A stretch of DNA of 59,794 bases from Bacillus_BA songklensis (GCF_042649685.1 NZ_JBHRZT010000069.1:1-59794), one strand, 5' to 3'. Positions 9,040-17,857 are shown, counted from the first letter of the stretch. Translations and numbers: made by a program. Notes: generated by a model not told the origin, from the letters alone.

Positions 9040-9729
9040 ATGAATTACCATGTTGTGATTCCTGCTGCAGGTCAGGGAAAGCGGATGAAGGCCGGAAAAA
9101 ACAAACAGTTCATTCAATTGAGGGATATTCCTGTTATTGTTCATACACTTCTTGTTTTTGAACAAGATTCTTGGTGTGAAGGAATTATTTTAGTAGTCAA
9201 CAAGGATGAAATTGAGCAGTTCCAAGAGATACTGGATTCTTATCATATTCATAAAGTTTGTTCGTTAGTCATCGGTGGGACGGAACGTCAACATAGTGTT
9301 TATAACGGATTACAGGCATTGAAAGATACGGGAATCGTGTTGATTCATGATGGAGCAAGACCGTTTGTGACAGCAGAAAGTATTCATCGGCTGGTGATGG
9401 CTGCTCATGAAGAGGAAGCGGCTGTGTTAGGAGTACCGGTAAAGGATACAATGAAGAGAGTTCAAGGCGGGTATATTGTAGACACCATTGAACGCTCCAG
9501 CTTGTGGGCTATTCAGACACCACAAGCTTTTCTTGTGTCGCTTATTAAAGAGGCACATGAACATGCACAAAAGCAATCCTTTTTGGGCACAGATGATGCC
9601 AGCTTAGTCGAGCGAATGGGAAAGCCTATTATAGTCGTAGAGAGTAATTATGATAATATAAAATTAACAACACCAGAAGATTTATGGTATGCTGAAGCCA
9701 TTCTACAAAAAAGAGAACAGACAAAGTAA
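9040..9729 (+). CDS. ispD: 2-C-methyl-D-erythritol 4-phosphate cytidylyltransferase
   Basis: IspD transfers CMP from CTP to MEP in the non-mevalonate isoprenoid pathway. The 229-aa protein starts with the nucleotide-binding signature IPAAGQGKRMKAGKNKQF (residues 6-23) and contains IHDGARPFV and the C-terminal DDASL...TTPEDL blocks typical of the family. The start follows AGAGGAGA. ispF, two steps later in the same pathway, starts 12 bases downstream. Confidence 0.97.
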   Translation: MNYHVVIPAAGQGKRMKAGKNKQFIQLRDIPVIVHTLLVFEQDSWCEGIILVVNKDEIEQFQEILDSYHIHKVCSLVIGGTERQHSVYNGLQALKDTGIVLIHDGARPFVTAESIHRLVMAAHEEEAAVLGVPVKDTMKRVQGGYIVDTIERSSLWAIQTPQAFLVSLIKEAHEHAQKQSFLGTDDASLVERMGKPIIVVESNYDNIKLTTPEDLWYAEAILQKREQTK

Positions 9730-9741
9730 GGTGGGAATGAG

Positions 9742-10221
9742 ATGAATATTCGAATCGGACAGGGATTTGATGTCCATCAATTTGCTGAAGGGAGGCCGCT
9801 GATCATTGGAGGCATTGAAATTCCTCATCATGTAGGGTTGTTGGGCCATTCAGATGCAGACGTATTATTACATGCGATTTCAGATGCGTTTCTTGGTACA
9901 ATTGCACAAGGAGATATCGGCAAACACTTTCCCGACACAGACGAAGAGTTTAAAGATGCAGACTCGGGCAAATTGTTACAGCATGTATGGAATATGGTAA
10001 GAGCAGAAGGATATGAGCTTAGCAATATCGATTGCACCATTATTGCTCAAAAGCCTAAAATGGCTCCTTACATGGAATCCATAAGAGAGCGTATCGCTTC
10101 TTTATTAGATGTGTCTATCTCGCAAATTAACGTCAAAGCGACCACCACGGAAAAGCTGGGCTTTACAGGCCGGGAGGAAGGAATTGCGGCACAAGTCGTT
10201 GCGCTCGTTTATCAAAAATAA
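9742..10221 (+). CDS. ispF: 2-C-methyl-D-erythritol 2,4-cyclodiphosphate synthase
   Basis: IspF cyclizes CDP-ME-2-phosphate to MEcPP, releasing CMP, as a metal-dependent homotrimer. The 159-aa protein has the metal ligands Asp10 and His12 (GFDVH), the HSDADVLLHA helix with the third ligand His, and the C-terminal KATTTEKLGFTGREEGIA block. It is in a two-gene unit with ispD. Confidence 0.98.
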   Translation: MNIRIGQGFDVHQFAEGRPLIIGGIEIPHHVGLLGHSDADVLLHAISDAFLGTIAQGDIGKHFPDTDEEFKDADSGKLLQHVWNMVRAEGYELSNIDCTIIAQKPKMAPYMESIRERIASLLDVSISQINVKATTTEKLGFTGREEGIAAQVVALVYQK

Positions 10222-10233
10222 ATTATACATTCT

Positions 10234-10261
10234 TTGAAAGAACATCGTTTGGTGTTAAAAT
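10234..10261 (+). promoter_or_regulatory. Promoter of gltX (extended -10)
   Basis: TTGAAA-N16-TAAAAT with a TGT extension directly before the -10 box. It lies 57 bases upstream of the gltX start, after the end of ispF. Confidence 0.65.
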
Positions 10262-10317
10262 AAGCATGGACTTTAAGTTTTATACATACGATAGATAAAT
10301 TGGAGGTTACTCGAACC

Positions 10318-11775
10318 ATGTCAAACGAAGTACGTGTCCGTTACGCACCAAGTCCAACTGGACATCTTCATATCGGAAATGCAAGAACAGCATTGTTCAA
10401 CTACTTATTTGCTAGAAATCAAAACGGAAAATTTATTATCCGTATTGAAGATACTGATAAAAAGCGAAACATCAAAGGCGGAGAAGAAAGTCAGTTAAAA
10501 TATTTAAAATGGCTTGGCATGGATTGGGATGAGAGCATTGATGTAGGTGGAGAATATGGCCCTTATCGCCAATCAGAGCGAACGGATATTTACCAAAAAT
10601 ATACAAATGAACTCCTTGAAAAAGGGTTAGCTTATAAATGTTACTGTACAGAAGAAGAGCTTGAGCAGGAACGTGAGCAGCAATCTGCACAAGGACAAAT
10701 GCCGCGTTATTCAGGTAAATGCCGTCATTTAACGGAAGAACAGCGCGTAGAATTAGAAAAAGAAGGTCGTCAGCCGAGCATTCGTTTTGCTGTGCAAAAC
10801 GATCGCGTTTATACGTTTAATGATATGGTAAAAGGTGAGCTCTCATTTGAAGCGAATGGCATCGGCGATTTTGTGATTGTGAAAAAGGACGGCACACCAA
10901 CTTACAACTATGCGGTAGCGGTCGATGATTATTTGATGAAAATGACACATGTTTTACGTGGGGATGACCATATTTCTAACACACCTAAACAATTAATGAT
11001 CTATGAAGCATTTGGTTGGGAGCCTCCTGTGTTCGGCCATATGACATTGATTGTAAATGAGAGCCGCAAAAAGTTAAGTAAACGTGATGAATCCATCATT
11101 CAATTCATTGAACAGTATGAGGATTTAGGATACTTGCCAGAAGCGTTATTTAACTTCATTGCGCTTTTAGGATGGTCTCCGATAGGAGAAGAAGAAATCT
11201 TTTCAAAAGAGGAATTCATTAAAATTTTTGATGCTGACCGTCTTTCAAAATCACCGGCATTATTTGATACTCAGAAGCTTCGTTGGATGAATAATCAATA
11301 CATGAAGCAGTTAGAGTTAGATCGATTAGTAGAAATTTCACTTCCTCATCTAATTAAGGCCGGGAAAGTAGAAGAGAATATGGATGAAGAGAAGATGCAG
11401 TGGGTACGTGATCTTATTTCTCTTCATCAGGAAAAAATGAGCTACGGGGCGGAAATCGTCGAACTCACAGAAATGTTTTTTAAGCAAGAGATTGAATATA
11501 ACCGTGAAGCACGTGAAGTATTAGAAGAAGAGCAAGTGCCAGAAGTGTTAAAAGCATTTGCAGAAGAACTGAAAGCATCTGACGATTTCTCAGCGGATGC
11601 AATTAAAGCTGCAACAAAAGCCGTGCAAAAAGCGACGGGGCACAAGGGGAAAAAAGTATTTATGCCAATCCGTGTAGCTACAACAGGCCAAACGCATGGA
11701 CCAGATTTGCCACAAGCTATTCATCTTCTTGGCAAGGAGACAGTCTTAGCCCGTTTAGATCGCGTTATTGGTTAA
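10318..11775 (+). CDS. gltX: Glutamyl-tRNA synthetase (discriminating status not assigned)
   Basis: GltX charges tRNA-Glu; in Bacillaceae it usually also misacylates tRNA-Gln for GatCAB, but that cannot be read here. It is a class I synthetase with the HIGH motif in PSPTGHLHIGN and the KMSKS equivalent KLSKRD. The ATG at 10318 is chosen because an in-frame TTG 18 bases upstream overlaps the TTGGAGG ribosome binding site. This gives 485 aa, close to B. subtilis GltX. cysE follows behind a T-box. Confidence 0.97.
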   Translation: MSNEVRVRYAPSPTGHLHIGNARTALFNYLFARNQNGKFIIRIEDTDKKRNIKGGEESQLKYLKWLGMDWDESIDVGGEYGPYRQSERTDIYQKYTNELLEKGLAYKCYCTEEELEQEREQQSAQGQMPRYSGKCRHLTEEQRVELEKEGRQPSIRFAVQNDRVYTFNDMVKGELSFEANGIGDFVIVKKDGTPTYNYAVAVDDYLMKMTHVLRGDDHISNTPKQLMIYEAFGWEPPVFGHMTLIVNESRKKLSKRDESIIQFIEQYEDLGYLPEALFNFIALLGWSPIGEEEIFSKEEFIKIFDADRLSKSPALFDTQKLRWMNNQYMKQLELDRLVEISLPHLIKAGKVEENMDEEKMQWVRDLISLHQEKMSYGAEIVELTEMFFKQEIEYNREAREVLEEEQVPEVLKAFAEELKASDDFSADAIKAATKAVQKATGHKGKKVFMPIRVATTGQTHGPDLPQAIHLLGKETVLARLDRVIG

Positions 11776-11821
11776 CAAAAAGGAAATTATGTAATATAGT
11801 AAATATACATTTAAATTATCG

Positions 11822-12066
11822 CAAAGTGTTGAGAAGGAGAAGTAAAAAATGTGATCATCACAGAGAGAACCACATTTCGGTGAAAGTGGTTTATGAATCG
11901 CATTTTTGAAATGCACCTTCGAGCCTTTTGCTGAACGAACTTTTTAGTAAGCAGAAGCGGAATCTCTACCGTTATAAGAGCAAAGTTGGGGTTACGATTA
12001 ACCCAAACAGAGTGGAACCGCGTAATTTTACGTCTCTGTGTCTTAGACGCAGAGGCGTTTTTTATT
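11822..12066 (+). promoter_or_regulatory. T-box leader specific for tRNA-Cys, controlling cysE-cysS
   Basis: The hallmark T-box sequence AGAGTGGAACCGCG is at 12009-12022. A 13-bp terminator (12030-12042 with 12046-12058, two G-U pairs) with a T-run follows; the T-box sequence would join the competing antiterminator. In stem I the segment GAAATGCACC offers TGC (11912-11914) as specifier codon, i.e. Cys, matching the downstream cysS gene. Uncharged tRNA-Cys is expected to favour read-through. Confidence 0.93.
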
Positions 12067-12128
12067 TGGGCAATAACAGCGTTACTATGATATAAAAAGC
12101 GTTAGGAGAAGAAGCAGGGGGTGGAGAG

Positions 12129-12785
12129 ATGTTTAAATCACTAAAAGAGGATATTGAAGTTATTTTTGATCAAGATCCCGCAGCCAGAAGTTATATAGAG
12201 GTTATTTTGACTTATTCCGGTTTACATGCAATTTGGGCACACCGATTAGCTCATGCGCTGTTTAAGCGGAAGTGGTTCTTTTTAGCTCGAGCCATTTCGC
12301 AAATTAGCCGTTTTTTTACGGGTATTGAAATTCATCCTGGTGCTAAGATTGGTAAGCGCCTTTTTATTGACCACGGTATGGCCGTTGTGATTGGGGAAAC
12401 ATGTGAAATTGGCGATAATGTAACAATTTATCAAGGGGTAACACTTGGTGGAACAGGGAAAGAAAAAGGGAAGCGACACCCAACTATTCAAGATAATGTA
12501 TTGATTGCAACAGGGGCTAAAGTACTCGGTTCCATAACGGTTGGGGAAAACTCTAAAATAGGAGCAGGTTCTGTTGTGTTGCACAATGTACCACCAAATT
12601 CCACCGTAGTGGGTATCCCGGGGAAAGTCAGGGTGCAAAACGGTGTTCGTATTGATAAAGACTTGAACCATCGCGATTTACCCGATCCGGTGGCAGATCG
12701 CTTTAAAGAGCTTGAAGAAGAACTTCAGGTTCTAAAACGAGAACTTCAACAACTAAAAGAAGGGAAGATTAAGCATGACCATTAA
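12129..12785 (+). CDS. cysE: Serine O-acetyltransferase
   Basis: CysE acetylates serine with acetyl-CoA, giving O-acetylserine, the acceptor for sulfide in cysteine synthesis. The 218-aa protein has the short Gram-positive form: an N-terminal helical domain and a left-handed beta helix of hexapeptide repeats (about residues 60-160) including IHPGAKIGKRLFIDH and GGTGKEKGKRHPT. It overlaps cysS by 11 bases, so synthesis of cysteine and its charging to tRNA are translationally coupled under the T-box. Confidence 0.97.
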   Translation: MFKSLKEDIEVIFDQDPAARSYIEVILTYSGLHAIWAHRLAHALFKRKWFFLARAISQISRFFTGIEIHPGAKIGKRLFIDHGMAVVIGETCEIGDNVTIYQGVTLGGTGKEKGKRHPTIQDNVLIATGAKVLGSITVGENSKIGAGSVVLHNVPPNSTVVGIPGKVRVQNGVRIDKDLNHRDLPDPVADRFKELEEELQVLKRELQQLKEGKIKHDH

Positions 12786-14172
12786 GCTTTATAATACATT
12801 AACTCGTCAAAAAGAAGAGTTTCAGCCATTAGAAGAAAATAAAGTGAAAATGTATGTGTGTGGTCCAACCGTTTATAATTACATTCATATTGGGAATGCA
12901 AGACCTGCCATTGTATTCGATACGGTGCGTCGTTATCTGGAGTTTCGGGGATATGAGGTACAGTATGTCTCTAACTTTACGGATGTAGATGATAAATTGA
13001 TCAGAGCGGCTAATGAACTAGGAGAAGAGGTACCAACAATTGCCGACCGTTTTATCGAGGCTTATTTTGAAGATGTTTCCGCTTTAGGATGTAAAAAAGC
13101 GACTGTCCACCCTCGCGTTACGGAAAATATGGACATCATCATTGACTTTATTTCAGCACTTGTAGAGAAAGGCTATGCTTATGAAGCTGAGGGAGATGTC
13201 TATTACCGCACGAGAAAATTTGAGGAATATGGGAAGCTTTCTCATCAACCTATTGACGAATTACGTTCAGGTGCTCGTATTGAGGTGGGAGAGAAGAAAG
13301 AAGATCCTTTAGATTTCGCTCTATGGAAAGCAGCTAAAGAGGGTGAGATTTATTGGGAGAGTCCGTGGGGGAAAGGAAGACCGGGGTGGCATATTGAATG
13401 CTCAGCAATGGCCCGCCAATATCTTGGAGATACAATCGATATCCATGCGGGGGGGCAGGATTTAGCGTTCCCGCATCATGAAAATGAAATTGCCCAGTCA
13501 GAAGCTCTTACAGGAAAAGCATTTGCAAAGTATTGGATGCATAACGGGTATATTAATATCGATAATGAAAAAATGTCGAAATCACTTGGCAACTTCATAC
13601 TTGTTCATGACATTATCAAAAAGTATGACCCGCAGTTGTTGCGCTTTTTCATTCTATCTGTTCATTATCGCCATCCGATTAACTACAGTGAAGAAATTTT
13701 AGAAAATACAAGAAAAGGATTAGAACGCCTTCAAACATCTTACAAAAACTTAAAGCACCGTCTCGAAAGCTCTAATAACCTAACGAGTAATAATGAGGAC
13801 TGGCTGAAGAAAATCGAGGATCTTCACAAAACGTTTGTTCGTGAGATGGATGATGACTTTAATACGGCTAACGCTATTGCTGTGTTGTTTGATTTATCGA
13901 AACAGGCAAACCTTTACTTGTTGGAAAAGAACACATCAGAAGTAATTGTTCAGGCATTTATTAAAGAATTTGAGGCTTTAACAAGTGTATTAGGTTTAGA
14001 TTTTGCGAAGGAAGAATTATTGGATGAAGAAATTGAAGTATTAATCCAAAAGCGTATTGAAGCAAGAAAAAATCGCAATTTTGCTTTAGCTGACCAGATT
14101 CGGGATGAACTGAAAGCTAAAAACATTGTTTTAGAAGATACGGCACAAGGAACAAGATGGAAAAGAGGATAA
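12775..14172 (+). CDS. cysS: Cysteinyl-tRNA synthetase
   Basis: CysS charges tRNA-Cys. The 465-aa class I enzyme shows the CGPTVYNYIHIGNARP block (Cys zinc ligand and HIGH-type motif, about 29-44), the second zinc region GWHIECSAMA and HHENEIAQSE, and KMSKSLGNF. It starts inside the end of cysE with a good SD (AAGAAGGGAAG). Its own substrate tRNA is the predicted effector of the upstream T-box. Confidence 0.98.
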   Translation: MTIKLYNTLTRQKEEFQPLEENKVKMYVCGPTVYNYIHIGNARPAIVFDTVRRYLEFRGYEVQYVSNFTDVDDKLIRAANELGEEVPTIADRFIEAYFEDVSALGCKKATVHPRVTENMDIIIDFISALVEKGYAYEAEGDVYYRTRKFEEYGKLSHQPIDELRSGARIEVGEKKEDPLDFALWKAAKEGEIYWESPWGKGRPGWHIECSAMARQYLGDTIDIHAGGQDLAFPHHENEIAQSEALTGKAFAKYWMHNGYINIDNEKMSKSLGNFILVHDIIKKYDPQLLRFFILSVHYRHPINYSEEILENTRKGLERLQTSYKNLKHRLESSNNLTSNNEDWLKKIEDLHKTFVREMDDDFNTANAIAVLFDLSKQANLYLLEKNTSEVIVQAFIKEFEALTSVLGLDFAKEELLDEEIEVLIQKRIEARKNRNFALADQIRDELKAKNIVLEDTAQGTRWKRG

Positions 14173-14178
14173 AGATTG

Positions 14179-14598
14179 ATGACGGAAAGTTTTAAACAAG
14201 TTGATGCAAAACAGTTGAATAGTCTCGCTCTTGCTTACATGGGCGATAGTGTGTTTGATGTCTATATACGCCATCACCTTTTGGCATTGGGGGCTGTTCG
14301 TCCTAATCAATTGCACAATCAAGCAAAGAGGTTCGTCTCAGCAAAGGCACAAGCGAAAGTCGTTCTCACTTTGATGGAGGAAGAGTTTTTTTCGGAAGAG
14401 GAGATAGCTGTATTAAAGCGAGGACGTAATGCCAAATCAGGAACCGTTCCTAAAAATACAGATGTTCAAACATATCGATACAGCACTGCTTTTGAAGCAT
14501 TAATTGGATATCATTATTTATTGGAAAATAAAGAACGAATGGAAACGATTATTTTCACGGCGATTCGTTTGAGTGAAGAACAGAAAGGAGGAAAATAA
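14179..14598 (+). CDS. mrnC: Mini-ribonuclease III MrnC
   Basis: MrnC is a homodimeric RNase III catalytic domain without the dsRNA-binding domain; in B. subtilis it matures 23S rRNA ends. The 139-aa protein contains LALAYMGDSVFDVYIRHH (catalytic acidic residue) and the second acidic motif in YSTAFEALIGYHY. An in-frame TTG sits 3 bases upstream, but ATG at 14179 has better spacing from AAGAGGAT. It lies 6 bases past cysS and overlaps no gene. Confidence 0.94.
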   Translation: MTESFKQVDAKQLNSLALAYMGDSVFDVYIRHHLLALGAVRPNQLHNQAKRFVSAKAQAKVVLTLMEEEFFSEEEIAVLKRGRNAKSGTVPKNTDVQTYRYSTAFEALIGYHYLLENKERMETIIFTAIRLSEEQKGGK

Positions 14599-14599
14599 T

Positions 14600-15343
14600 A
14601 TGGATCAGGAATATATTATCGGGAGAAATCCTGTATTAGAATCATTAAGATCGGGAAGAGAAATTAATAAAATATGGCTGGCTGAAGGAGCCCAAAAGGG
14701 ACCGGTTAACCAAATTACCCAGTTAGCGAAGCAAAACGGAGTGCTCGTTCAAGTTGTACCGAAGAAAAAAATCGAACAAATGGTAGAGGGAAATCATCAA
14801 GGAGTTGTCGCTCAAGTAGCCGCTTATCAATATGCAGAATTAGACGATTTGTTTCAAAAAGCTGAGGAACGCAACGAAACACCTTTCTTTTTATTGTTGG
14901 ATGAAATAGAGGATCCTCATAACTTAGGATCCATTATGAGAACCGCGGATGCAGTTGGCGCCCATGGAATTATTATTCCAAAGCGCCGCGCTGTTGGCCT
15001 AACCGCTACAGTAGCAAAAGCCTCTACTGGTGCTATTGAGCATATTCCCGTAGTGAGAGTGACAAATTTATCGAGAACCATTGATGAATTAAAAGAGAAA
15101 GGTTTATGGATTGCGGGAACAGATGCGAAAGGAAAAGAGGATTATCGCCAACTTGACGGAACGATGTCTCTTGTACTGGTTATCGGCAGTGAAGGCAAAG
15201 GGATGAGCAGGCTCATTCGCGATAAGTGTGATTTTTTAGTTCGTTTACCGATGGTCGGAAAAGTAACATCTCTAAATGCTTCGGTAGCGGCTAGTCTACT
15301 AATGTATGAGGTATTCCGTAAGCGCCATCCACTAGGTGAGTAA
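14600..15343 (+). CDS. rlmB: 23S rRNA (guanosine-2'-O-)-methyltransferase, TrmH/RlmB family
   Basis: A SPOUT-class methyltransferase that modifies the ribose of a 23S rRNA guanosine (G2251 in E. coli numbering). After an N-terminal L30e-like substrate-binding domain come the knotted SPOUT motifs LLLDEIEDPHNLGSIMRTAD, VIGSEGKGM and LPMVGKVTSLNASVAAS. The ATG at 14600 follows GAAAGGAGG; a longer in-frame start 27 bases upstream lies inside mrnC and has no SD. Protein length 247 aa. Confidence 0.95.
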   Translation: MDQEYIIGRNPVLESLRSGREINKIWLAEGAQKGPVNQITQLAKQNGVLVQVVPKKKIEQMVEGNHQGVVAQVAAYQYAELDDLFQKAEERNETPFFLLLDEIEDPHNLGSIMRTADAVGAHGIIIPKRRAVGLTATVAKASTGAIEHIPVVRVTNLSRTIDELKEKGLWIAGTDAKGKEDYRQLDGTMSLVLVIGSEGKGMSRLIRDKCDFLVRLPMVGKVTSLNASVAASLLMYEVFRKRHPLGE

Positions 15344-15347
15344 GGAA

Positions 15348-15857
15348 ATGAATATCCTGCTTGTTGATGGATATAACATCATCGGGGCATGGCCGGAGTT
15401 AAGGCAATTAAAGGACAAGGATTTACCGGCCGCCCGCGATTTATTGATCGAAAAAATGGCTGAATACAAGGCGTATACCGGTTATCATATCATTGTTGTG
15501 TTTGACGCCCATCTTGTACAGGGGATTGAGAAGAAGACAAAAGACCATACGGTAGAAGTAATTTTTACGAGAGAAAACGAAACCGCTGATGAGCGAATTG
15601 AAAAGTTGGCCAAATCTTTAAATAATATTAAAACACAAATTCATGTTGCTACTTCTGATTTTACAGAACAATGGGCAATTTTTGGCCAAGGAGCCTTAAG
15701 GAAATCAGCGCGTGAACTCAGAAACGAGATGCTGGAAATTGAGAGGAACATCAAGCAAGATGTAAAGCACATTCAGGGGAAAAAACCGACGACTCGTATT
15801 CAGATTTCTGACGATGTTATGGAAATATTCGAAAAATGGCGTAGAGGAGAGCGTTGA
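15348..15857 (+). CDS. rae1: Ribosome-dependent mRNA endonuclease Rae1 (YacP, NYN domain)
   Basis: In B. subtilis Rae1 enters the ribosomal A site and cleaves specific mRNAs in frame. The 169-aa product is a PIN-like NYN domain opening with ILLVDGYNIIGAWPELR (Asp7), with FDAHLV and VATSDFTEQWAIFGQGA further on. The ATG at 15348 aligns with known family starts and uses AGGTGAG inside the rlmB stop region as SD; an in-frame GTG at 15336 has no SD. It overlaps the end of rlmB closely. Confidence 0.9.
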   Translation: MNILLVDGYNIIGAWPELRQLKDKDLPAARDLLIEKMAEYKAYTGYHIIVVFDAHLVQGIEKKTKDHTVEVIFTRENETADERIEKLAKSLNNIKTQIHVATSDFTEQWAIFGQGALRKSARELRNEMLEIERNIKQDVKHIQGKKPTTRIQISDDVMEIFEKWRRGER

Positions 15858-15862
15858 GACGG

Positions 15863-15892
15863 TTGACGCTTGAAAAAAGGCTACTGTATAAT
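15863..15892 (+). promoter_or_regulatory. Sigma-A promoter of sigH
   Basis: TTGACG-N18-TATAAT, overlapping the end region of rae1 and 33 bases before the sigH start. In B. subtilis the sigH promoter is repressed by AbrB; no AbrB site can be recognised by eye. Confidence 0.75.
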
Positions 15893-15924
15893 ATTTCTAT
15901 CTACATGCGGTCGGGGGGATTAGC

Positions 15925-16575
15925 GTGGGCTCTAAAATGGGGAGAAAATCGATTGCTTATTTAGATCAACAAGAGGATGGAGAGATTGTAGAGTTAGTGC
16001 ACAAAGGCGATAGTGAAGCTTTAGAATATTTGATTCACAAATATAAAAACTTTGTGCGTGCAAAAGCAAGATCCTATTTTCTTATCGGGGCTGATCGAGA
16101 AGATATCGTTCAAGAAGGAATGATAGGACTTTACAAAGCGATCCGTGACTTTAAGGAAGATAAATTAACTTCCTTTAAAGCTTTTGCAGAGCTATGTATC
16201 ACACGTCAAATCATTACAGCCATCAAAACCGCTACAAGACAAAAGCATATTCCATTAAATTCATATGTATCATTGGACAAGCCCATTTATGATGAGGAGT
16301 CTGATCGGACTTTAATGGACGTTATTTCTGGAGCTAAAGTGATGGATCCTGAGGAGCTCATTATTAATCAAGAAGAGTTTGACGATATTGAAGTGAAGAT
16401 GGCCGAGTTACTAAGCGACTTAGAAAGAAAAGTTTTAGTTCTGTATTTGGATGGTCGTTCCTATCAGGAGATATCGGAAGAGCTTAATCGACATGTTAAA
16501 TCGATCGATAATGCCTTACAAAGAGTGAAAAGAAAACTTGAACGATATCTGGAGTACCGGGAAATTACATTGTAG
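15925..16575 (+). CDS. sigH: RNA polymerase sigma-H factor (Spo0H)
   Basis: Sigma-H directs early-sporulation, competence and stationary-phase genes. The 216-aa sigma-70-type factor has region 2 (AREDIVQEG-like ADREDIVQEGMIGLYKAIRDF, with FKAFAELCITRQI) and region 4 with the HTH RSYQEISEELNRHVKSIDNAL. The GTG start at 15925 lies 6 bases after CGGGGGGAT; an ATG 12 bases later lacks an SD. The N-terminus differs from B. subtilis over the first ~15 residues, as is usual. Confidence 0.97.
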   Translation: MGSKMGRKSIAYLDQQEDGEIVELVHKGDSEALEYLIHKYKNFVRAKARSYFLIGADREDIVQEGMIGLYKAIRDFKEDKLTSFKAFAELCITRQIITAIKTATRQKHIPLNSYVSLDKPIYDEESDRTLMDVISGAKVMDPEELIINQEEFDDIEVKMAELLSDLERKVLVLYLDGRSYQEISEELNRHVKSIDNALQRVKRKLERYLEYREITL

Positions 16576-16594
16576 TTTTCTCTTAAAGCTTGTG

Positions 16595-16624
16595 TTGACA
16601 TGGAAAGAATCAGTATGGTAACTT
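16595..16624 (+). promoter_or_regulatory. Candidate promoter of rpmGB-secE
   Basis: A perfect TTGACA (16595-16600) lies after sigH. The best-spaced -10 is TAACTT (18-base spacer), while TATGGT is too close (13 bases). The -35 box is convincing, the -10 box is weak. Confidence 0.45.
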
Positions 16625-16658
16625 TTTATGGACATCATTAATGTATGGGTGGTTTAGC

Positions 16659-16808
16659 ATGCGTAAAAAAGTGATACTCGCTTGTGAAGAATGTGGAAGT
16701 CGCAACTATACAACAATGAAAAGTGACCAAACCACTCAAGAGCGATTGGAAATAAAGAAGTTTTGCAAGGCTTGTAACAAACATACGGGTCATCGTGAAA
16801 CAAAATAG
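16659..16808 (+). CDS. rpmGB: 50S ribosomal protein L33 (zinc-binding type)
   Basis: This 49-residue protein begins MRKKVILACEECGSRNY and has two CXXC pairs (Cys9/12 and Cys36/39), making it the zinc-ribbon C+ form of L33. The C-terminus KHTGHRETK is typical. The position just before secE-nusG is the conserved one. The start has only a weak SD (GGTGG). Zinc-dependent L33 is normally replaced by a Cys-free paralog under zinc limitation; that paralog is not in this window. Confidence 0.93.
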   Translation: MRKKVILACEECGSRNYTTMKSDQTTQERLEIKKFCKACNKHTGHRETK

Positions 16809-16866
16809 TGGATTGTTTTTAGGCACATAGATTAAGCACCCCTTTATAATTGGAGGTAACTTATTA

Positions 16867-17049
16867 ATGAATCGTCTTGGGAAATTCCTGCGCGACGTAG
16901 GGCGCGAAATGAAAAAAGTAAGTTGGCCGAAACGCAAAGAGTTAACACGCTATACGATTACAGTTTTATCAACTGTTGTTATCATGTCTGTCTTTTTTGC
17001 AGCAGTGGACTTAGGGATTTCTTCTTTAATTCGTCTAATCCTTGAATAA
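16867..17049 (+). CDS. secE: Preprotein translocase subunit SecE
   Basis: SecE is the small essential clamp of the SecYEG channel. The 60-aa single-span form typical of Firmicutes has the amphipathic helix GKFLRDVGREMKKVSWPKRKEL (contains the family motif KVSWP) and one membrane helix (about 32-54). A strong SD (TTGGAGG) precedes the ATG. nusG follows, as in most bacteria. Confidence 0.97.
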   Translation: MNRLGKFLRDVGREMKKVSWPKRKELTRYTITVLSTVVIMSVFFAAVDLGISSLIRLILE

Positions 17050-17072
17050 TCTGTACAAAAAGATGGTATAAT
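17042..17072 (+). promoter_or_regulatory. Promoter of nusG (extended -10)
   Basis: TATAAT with an extended TGG element (17064-17072) and TTGAAT 19 bases further upstream. It overlaps the secE stop and gives nusG a ~130-base leader. Confidence 0.6.
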
Positions 17073-17095
17073 AATCAAAGAATAATTTTTTTGAA

Positions 17096-17116
17096 AAGCC
17101 CGGGAACGGGTTTTTT
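17096..17116 (+). terminator. Weak terminator-like hairpin in the nusG leader
   Basis: CCCG-GGAA-CGGG (17099-17110) followed directly by TTTTTT. The stem is only 4 bp plus flanking A-T pairs. It may terminate secE transcripts or attenuate nusG; either reading is inference. Confidence 0.4.
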
Positions 17117-17210
17117 AATTTGCCTTTTAATTTGCTGTAGACGGTGGATTAAGTCAGGTAGGATGCTATTTAAAAGTGATCGGGGAGGGACGGACGGATA
17201 GTCCTCATAA

Positions 17211-17744
17211 ATGGAGAAAAATTGGTATGTTGTTCATACTTACTCAGGATATGAAAATAAAGTAAAAACGAACCTCGAAAAACGCGTAGAATCAATGGGC
17301 ATGCAAGATAAGATTTTCCGTGTTGTCGTTCCTGAAGAGGAAGAAAAAGAGGTAAAAAACAACAAAACAAAAGTTACAAAGAAAAAAGTATTCCCTGGCT
17401 ATGTACTTGTTGAATTAATTATGACAGATGATTCTTGGTATGTAGTAAGGAATACACCGGGTGTTACAGGATTCGTTGGTTCGAGCGGTTCTGGATCCAA
17501 GCCGACTCCGCTTTTACCGGATGAGGTAGCGATGATTTTAAAACGTATGGGCGTGGAAGATACTCATGCCGACTTTGACTTTGAATTAAACGAAACCGTA
17601 ATGGTCAAAGAAGGCCCTTTCGCGAATTTCGAAGGTACCATCGAGGAAATTGATCTAGACAAGCGTAAAGTTAAGGTACTTGTTAACATGTTCGGACGTG
17701 AAACTCCGGTGGAATTAGATTTTAATCAAATTGATAAAATATAA
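17211..17744 (+). CDS. nusG: Transcription elongation/pausing factor NusG
   Basis: NusG binds RNA polymerase and modulates pausing and termination. The 177-aa protein has the NGN domain (EKNWYVVHTYSGYENKVKTNL at the start; VFPGYVLVE) and a C-terminal KOW domain (about 122-175: VKEGPFANFEGTIEEID). It lies in the conserved secE-nusG-rplK order and has its own promoter. Confidence 0.98.
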   Translation: MEKNWYVVHTYSGYENKVKTNLEKRVESMGMQDKIFRVVVPEEEEKEVKNNKTKVTKKKVFPGYVLVELIMTDDSWYVVRNTPGVTGFVGSSGSGSKPTPLLPDEVAMILKRMGVEDTHADFDFELNETVMVKEGPFANFEGTIEEIDLDKRKVKVLVNMFGRETPVELDFNQIDKI

Positions 17745-17755
17745 TTCCAAAAAAC

Positions 17756-17784
17756 TTGCATTTCTTACAGATTAGTGATAACAT
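17756..17784 (+). promoter_or_regulatory. Promoter of rplK-rplA
   Basis: TTGCAT-N17-TAACAT immediately after the nusG stop, producing a ~120-base leader that carries the L1-site motif. Confidence 0.55.
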
Positions 17785-17857
17785 TTCATAAGTCAGTATG
17801 TCTCAAGAAAAGAGACTTATAACACAAATTCCTTATTTGATATAAAGGAACATTCGA

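Noticed and set aside
12282..12671. 129-codon frame antisense to cysE
   Set aside because: Fully inside the conserved cysE gene on the opposite strand, no SD, no recognizable protein.
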